A stretch of 7,004 bases of DNA from Candidatus Nomurabacteria bacterium (GTDB lineage Bacteria; Patescibacteriota; Minisyncoccia; Phycocordibacterales; UBA9973): contig JADLCZ010000019.1 in the NCBI GenBank assembly GCA_020846955.1, forward strand, positions 1 through 7,004, written 5' to 3'. The position numbers and the translations under genes were made by a program. The notes under the pieces were generated by a model. That model had not been told where the DNA came from. It searched no databases and saw only the letters and a list, made by a program, of their open reading frames with translations. Below, piece by piece: positions 3,932 to 7,004 of this stretch (the first letter of the stretch is position 1; every line of letters starts with the position of its first letter).

Positions 3932-4375
3932 ATGCAACCGAGAAATTTGATACTTATCCAGCAAGATATTAATAATCTCTGGAATTACCGCACCACCCTT
4001 GAGTGCTATTTCCCTTTTGGGGATTTTACATCGATGTGTAACAAGTTCCAGGAAGAGCTTGATGATGAAAAAAGAGCATTCATCCTAAAAAGTAAACAGG
4101 AAAGTAAGACTTACGAACAGGCACTGGGATTTGAAAATCTCAATTGGCAAGAGCTTCTTGCTAGTGCTTCAACCCATGAAGATTGGGAAAAACTCGAAAT
4201 ATTAGCAAGTATATATCCTCGTAATACAGGAAAATATTTTGGGGAAGTATATCCGGGCTTGACTGGTATTATGGATGTTGTTATGCAAGGGAGTATTTTT
4301 TATGAACAAATACAAAAGCAGGATAAACAATCTGCACTAATTGTTTATGATCGAATGATCGAATCATACAATTAA
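3932..4375 (+). CDS. Hypothetical protein, 147 aa
   Basis: I do not recognise this protein. It is predicted soluble and alpha-rich, without signal peptide, membrane segment or cysteine cluster. Visible features are an aromatic N-terminal stretch LWNYRTTLECYFPFGDF (16-32), an acidic/basic helical region around 37-65 (FQEELDDEKRAFILKSKQES), and repeated short helices with Trp (NWQELLASASTHEDWEKLEIL, 70-90, broken here only by loops), then YPGLTGIMDVV. The ATG at 3932 is the first start after the predicted promoter; AAAAGA just upstream is at best a weak ribosome binding site. The gene has its own promoter and terminator and is unrelated to the str-operon genes on both sides. It may be a remnant of an earlier insertion between rpsG and fusA, or a host gene placed there by rearrangement. 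Confidence 0.7.
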   Translation: MQPRNLILIQQDINNLWNYRTTLECYFPFGDFTSMCNKFQEELDDEKRAFILKSKQESKTYEQALGFENLNWQELLASASTHEDWEKLEILASIYPRNTGKYFGEVYPGLTGIMDVVMQGSIFYEQIQKQDKQSALIVYDRMIESYN

Positions 4376-4397
4376 ACAAAGACCATTTTGGACAAAG

Positions 4398-4431
4398 AAG
4401 GCTTTGCTAAGATTGCACGGCCTTTTCGTTT
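4398..4431 (+). terminator. Terminator after the 147-aa gene
   Basis: Outer stem AAGGC/GCCTT (4398-4402 and 4420-4424) and inner stem TGC/GCA, separated by a 2x2 internal loop, enclose the loop TAAGATT and are followed by TTCGTTT. It starts 23 nt after the stop codon. The T-tract overlaps the -35 region of the fusA promoter. Confidence 0.6.
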
Positions 4432-4458
4432 GCAAAAAAGGGGAATATGGGGTATATT
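4430..4458 (+). promoter_or_regulatory. fusA promoter
   Basis: TTGCAA (4430-4435) and TATATT (4453-4458) are separated by exactly 17 bp. The predicted transcription start is near 4465, giving a leader of about 47 nt. The promoter fits the finding that fusA has been separated from rpsL-rpsG by two terminators. Confidence 0.6.
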
Positions 4459-4468
4459 GTGGGTACAC

Positions 4469-4490
4469 AAGACCTACGGTCTTTTTATTT
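4469..4490 (+). terminator. Hairpin plus T-rich tract in the fusA leader (possible attenuator)
   Basis: AAGACC (4469-4474) pairs with GGTCTT (4478-4483) around a TAC loop, followed by TTTATTT and more T-rich sequence. It lies between the predicted fusA transcription start and the fusA ATG. It could be a weak intrinsic terminator acting as an attenuator, or only a stabilising 5' hairpin. The 6-bp stem is short. Confidence 0.4.
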
Positions 4491-4511
4491 TTATTATTAA
4501 AAACAACATAT

Positions 4512-6662
4512 ATGGAAAGAGATTATCCCCTAGAAAAAGTTAGAAATTTTGGAATTATTGCCCACATTGATGCGGGTAAGACTACAACAAGTGAACGCGT
4601 GCTTTACTATACCGGTATGAGCCACAAGATTGGTGAAGTGCACGATGGTGCAGCTACTACAGACTGGATGGAGCAAGAAAAAGAGCGTGGTATTACAATT
4701 ACTTCTGCTGCTGTTACTTGTTTCTGGAATCCAACATATGCTGGAACTGATAAAAATAAAAAGGTGCGTTTCAATATTATTGATACTCCTGGGCACATCG
4801 ACTTTACTGTGGAAGTAAAGCGCTCTCTTCGCGTGCTCGACGGAGCCGTTGTAGTTTTCGACGGAGTTGCTGGTGTAGAACCACAGTCCGAGACAAACTG
4901 GCGCTATGCCGATGAAGCAAAGGTCCCTCGAATCTGTTTCGTAAACAAGCTCGACCGTACAGGTGCAAGCTTCGAGCACTCATTCAAAACAATTCTTGAA
5001 CGTTTGAACAAAAATGCAGTTCGTATGCAAATCCCAATTGGATTGGAAGAAAATCATGAGGGAGTAATCGACCTTTTGAAAATGAAGGCATACTATTTCG
5101 AAGGCGAAATGGGAGGCAAAGTTATCGAAAAAGAAATCCCAGAAAATTTGAAAGAAGAAGCTGAGAAATATCATGCAGAATTGATCGAAAAAATTGTCGA
5201 GCAAGATGAAAAGGTAATGACAGAATATTTTGACGGTAAAATTCCAGATGTAGAAACTTTGAAAAAGTTGATGCGTAAGGCAGTTATTGCAAATGATGTT
5301 TTCCCAGTATTTGCTGGAAGTGCCTTGAAAAATAAGGGTGTTCAGCTAGTACTAGACGCTGTTGTTGACTACTTGCCAAGCCCATTAGATATCCCTGCAA
5401 TCAAAGGAATCAACCCAGACAATGATACAGAAGAAGATCGTCCTGCTTCAGATACACAGCCTTTCTCAGCATTGGCCTTCAAGGTTGCAACAGACCCATT
5501 CGTAGGACAAATTATTTTCTTCCGAGTGTATTCAGGAACATTGTCTGCAGGAAGTTATGTATACAATCCTCGTACTCGCAACAAAGAGCGTATTGGACGT
5601 ATTTTAAGAATGCACGCCAACGAGCGTGAAGAGGTGAAGAAGGTTTATGCCGGAGAAATTGCCGCCGCTGTAGGACTCAAAGATACAATTACATCAGATA
5701 CTCTTTGCGACGAAGAGCACCCAATCGAGCTATATCGAATCGTGTTCCCAGAGCCAGTTATCTCACTTCGTGTTGAGCCAAAGACAAAAGCTGACCAAGA
5801 GAAAATGGGTATGGCACTTTCAAGACTTGTACAAGAAGACCCAACATTCCGTGTGACAACCGACCCAGAAACAAACGAAACAATTATCGCAGGTATGGGA
5901 GAGTTGCACTTGGAAATCATTGTTGATCGTATGAAAAGAGAATTCTCTGTCGAGACAAATGTTGGTAAGCCACAAGTTGCATACCGCGAAACTATCACAG
6001 GTACTGCAGATGTAGAAGGTAAGTATATTAAACAATCTGGAGGCCGTGGAAACTATGGTCACGTAAAGATCAAGGTTAAGCCAATGGATACAACTCTTAC
6101 AAAAGAGCAAATTGAGGATTTACCAAAGAACACAAAACGTGAAAAAGGATTCGAATTTATCAATACAATCAAAGGAGGTGCTATTCCACAAGAGTACATT
6201 GCTCCTTGTGAAAAAGGCTTCAAAGAGGGACTTGACCGTGGAGTACTCGCAGGATTCAAACTCGAAAATGTGTCTGTAGAACTATGGGATGGATCATACC
6301 ACGATGTGGACTCCAACGAAATGGCCTTTAAAATTGCGGCTAGTATGGCAATTCAAGACGCTTGTAAGATGGCTCGCCCTGTAATTCTTGAGCCAATGAT
6401 GAGCGTAGAAGTTGTAACTCCAGACAAATTTATGGGAGATGTTACCGGGTCACTATCTTCCAAGCGTGGACTTATCGAAGGTATGGAACAAAGAGGTCTC
6501 AACCAAGCTGTAAAAGCAGTGGTTCCTTTATCTGAAATGTTCGGATACATGACAACATTGCGCTCGATGACAGAAGGAAGAGCTGGATTTACTATGGAAT
6601 TCCTCCGCTACGATATTGTACCAAATAGTGTGGCAGAAACTATCATTGCTGGAAGAAAATAA
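4512..6662 (+). CDS. fusA: Translation elongation factor G
   Basis: The 716-residue product, slightly longer than the usual ~690-705, is a full EF-G. EF-G is the GTPase that drives tRNA-mRNA translocation and, with RRF, ribosome recycling. The GTPase motifs are intact: AHIDAGKT (17-24), RGITITS (59-65), DTPGH (91-95), NKLD (145-148) and GSALKNKG (269-276). Domains II and III follow, with GMGELHLEIIVDRMKREF closing domain III, then domain IV with GRGNYGHVKIKV and SYHDVDSNEMAFKIAAS, and domain V with EPMMSVEVVTPDKFMGDV. The frame is open upstream to 4404, but that stretch contains the terminator, promoter and leader hairpin, and the EF-G N-terminus is MERDYPLEKVRNFG, so 4512 is the start. No Shine-Dalgarno is visible. 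In the str operon fusA normally follows rpsG directly; here 2.3 kb intervene. tuf does not follow in the visible part. Confidence 0.98.
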   Translation: MERDYPLEKVRNFGIIAHIDAGKTTTSERVLYYTGMSHKIGEVHDGAATTDWMEQEKERGITITSAAVTCFWNPTYAGTDKNKKVRFNIIDTPGHIDFTVEVKRSLRVLDGAVVVFDGVAGVEPQSETNWRYADEAKVPRICFVNKLDRTGASFEHSFKTILERLNKNAVRMQIPIGLEENHEGVIDLLKMKAYYFEGEMGGKVIEKEIPENLKEEAEKYHAELIEKIVEQDEKVMTEYFDGKIPDVETLKKLMRKAVIANDVFPVFAGSALKNKGVQLVLDAVVDYLPSPLDIPAIKGINPDNDTEEDRPASDTQPFSALAFKVATDPFVGQIIFFRVYSGTLSAGSYVYNPRTRNKERIGRILRMHANEREEVKKVYAGEIAAAVGLKDTITSDTLCDEEHPIELYRIVFPEPVISLRVEPKTKADQEKMGMALSRLVQEDPTFRVTTDPETNETIIAGMGELHLEIIVDRMKREFSVETNVGKPQVAYRETITGTADVEGKYIKQSGGRGNYGHVKIKVKPMDTTLTKEQIEDLPKNTKREKGFEFINTIKGGAIPQEYIAPCEKGFKEGLDRGVLAGFKLENVSVELWDGSYHDVDSNEMAFKIAASMAIQDACKMARPVILEPMMSVEVVTPDKFMGDVTGSLSSKRGLIEGMEQRGLNQAVKAVVPLSEMFGYMTTLRSMTEGRAGFTMEFLRYDIVPNSVAETIIAGRK

Positions 6663-6693
6663 GACAAATTTTGTAAAAAAATCATCAAAAAAT

Positions 6694-6727
6694 AAAAAAT
6701 ACTCGACAACGTTGCCGGGTATTTTTT
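6694..6727 (+). terminator. rho-independent terminator after fusA
   Basis: A 12-bp stem with one T-G wobble (6694-6705 and 6716-6727, AAAAAATAC pairing GTATTTTTT at the base) encloses a 10-nt loop, ACAACGTTGC, and ends in six Ts. It begins 31 nt after the fusA stop, closing the unit before any tuf gene. Confidence 0.85.
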
Positions 6728-6763
6728 ATACACAGGTTTTGCACATTTTACCTTTATTTTTCC

Positions 6764-6792
6764 TTGCTTTTATCGCCGTTTGACGATAAAAT
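6764..6792 (+). promoter_or_regulatory. Promoter with overlapping palindrome for the secreted protein gene
   Basis: TTGCTT (6764-6769) and TAAAAT (6787-6792) are spaced by 17 bp. A perfect 8-bp inverted repeat, TTTTATCG (6768-6775) and CGATAAAA (6784-6791), fills the spacer and covers the -10, so it could be an operator. It has no T-run behind it, which speaks against a terminator. The predicted transcript starts near 6799, about 32 nt before the ATG at 6831. Confidence 0.5.
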
Positions 6793-6830
6793 ATATATGT
6801 TGCGAGTATTGCGTGCGCCTTTTAAAATAA

Positions 6831-7004
6831 ATGAATATTTCCTTCAAAAAATTATTTAAAAATACTTTATTTTTAAGACTAAAAAAGATCACTTTTTATG
6901 TGGTCATGGGTATTTTTATACTTTCTACTTTCTTTTTTAATACTACGATTGCGGCAACTGGAGTACCGACAATCCTGCACCACCAAGGGCGTCTACTAGA
7001 TTCA
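6831..7004 (+). CDS. N-terminal part of a secreted/surface protein (signal peptide, LHHQGRLLDS motif)
   Basis: An ATG at 6831 opens a frame that runs off the window end (58 codons visible). The start is MNISFKKLFKNTLFLRLKK, a basic n-region, followed by the hydrophobic core ITFYVVMGIFILSTFFFNTT and a probable cleavage region near IAAT (residues 42-45). This is a Sec signal peptide or N-terminal anchor. The mature start reads VPTILHHQGRLLDS, close to the L-x-x-Q-G-R-L-x-[DN] motif I associate with the N-termini of large repeat-bearing cell-surface proteins in Parcubacteria. The remainder is outside the window, so function cannot be stated. No ribosome binding site is evident before the ATG. 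Its own promoter lies just upstream, and the fusA terminator separates it from the translation genes. Confidence 0.75.
   Translation, partial: MNISFKKLFKNTLFLRLKKITFYVVMGIFILSTFFFNTTIAATGVPTILHHQGRLLDS

Noticed and set aside
3766..3972. 68-aa plus-strand open frame starting in repeat R3
   Set aside because: It runs in a different frame through the rpsG fragment, the terminator and the promoter of the next gene. Its product has no protein-like character, and the rpsG fragment explains the sequence.
4404..4511. Upstream extension of fusA
   Set aside because: The extra 36 residues would be encoded by a terminator, a 17-bp-spaced promoter and a leader hairpin. The EF-G N-terminus begins at the ATG at 4512.
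6768..6791. Inverted repeat as a second fusA terminator
   Set aside because: No T-run follows the stem, a strong terminator is already present at 6694-6727, and the palindrome coincides with a good promoter.

Overview
The window looks like a chromosomal segment from an AT-rich bacterium of the Candidate Phyla Radiation (Patescibacteria, most like Parcubacteria). This placement is inference. It rests on a ribosomal protein S12 with an N-terminal insertion, a free-standing winged-helix/Cas2-fold (PaaX-like) protein, a secreted protein whose mature start reads VPTILHHQGRLLDS (a motif I associate with Parcubacterial surface proteins), and several probably leaderless genes.

Layout. 1-180 is the tail of a ComEC-type metallo-beta-lactamase domain. 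It converges on rpmB (L28, minus strand) across a very strong, nested palindromic terminator (181-233). A 33-bp divergent gap separates rpmB from a site-2 (M50) intramembrane protease at 518-1189. Next come rpsL (1263-1691) and rpsG (1728-2198), the first two genes of the classical str operon. fusA, normally the next gene, is displaced to 4512-6662 and has its own promoter. No tuf follows in the visible part; after the fusA terminator a secreted protein gene begins at 6831 and runs off the end.

The notable part is what separates rpsG from fusA. Between 2136 and 3839 there is an apparent small integrated element of about 1.64 kb. The last 62 bp of rpsG (2136-2197) recur at 3777-3838 with 6 substitutions and no indels, and 5 of the 6 are synonymous in the rpsG frame. 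The second copy is a headless rpsG 3' end, and each copy is followed by its own rho-independent terminator. Between the copies lie three equally spaced-out 34-nt repeats (R1 2256-2289, R2 2813-2846, R3 3739-3772) of form TTACYAA-N20-TTGGTAA, alternating with two genes: R1 - wHTH/Cas2-like protein - R2 - unknown protein with an HGT motif resembling ADP-ribosyltransferases - R3. The R1 and R3 arms are reciprocally complementary, as expected if the two sites were recombinant halves of two parental palindromic sites. The repeats also partly resemble the rpsG 3' end. No recognisable integrase or transposase is present. My reading is a gene-cassette-like mobile element that targets the 3' end of rpsG, restores the reading frame and leaves the old end behind, with a Cas2-fold protein as its most plausible dedicated protein. 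The sequence observations are direct; the mobility mechanism is inference.

After the element come an orphan 147-aa gene with its own promoter (3932-4375), its terminator, and the fusA promoter with a short hairpin leader. The ribosomal and EF-G genes serve translation. The element genes look like cargo and autonomous functions unrelated to it.
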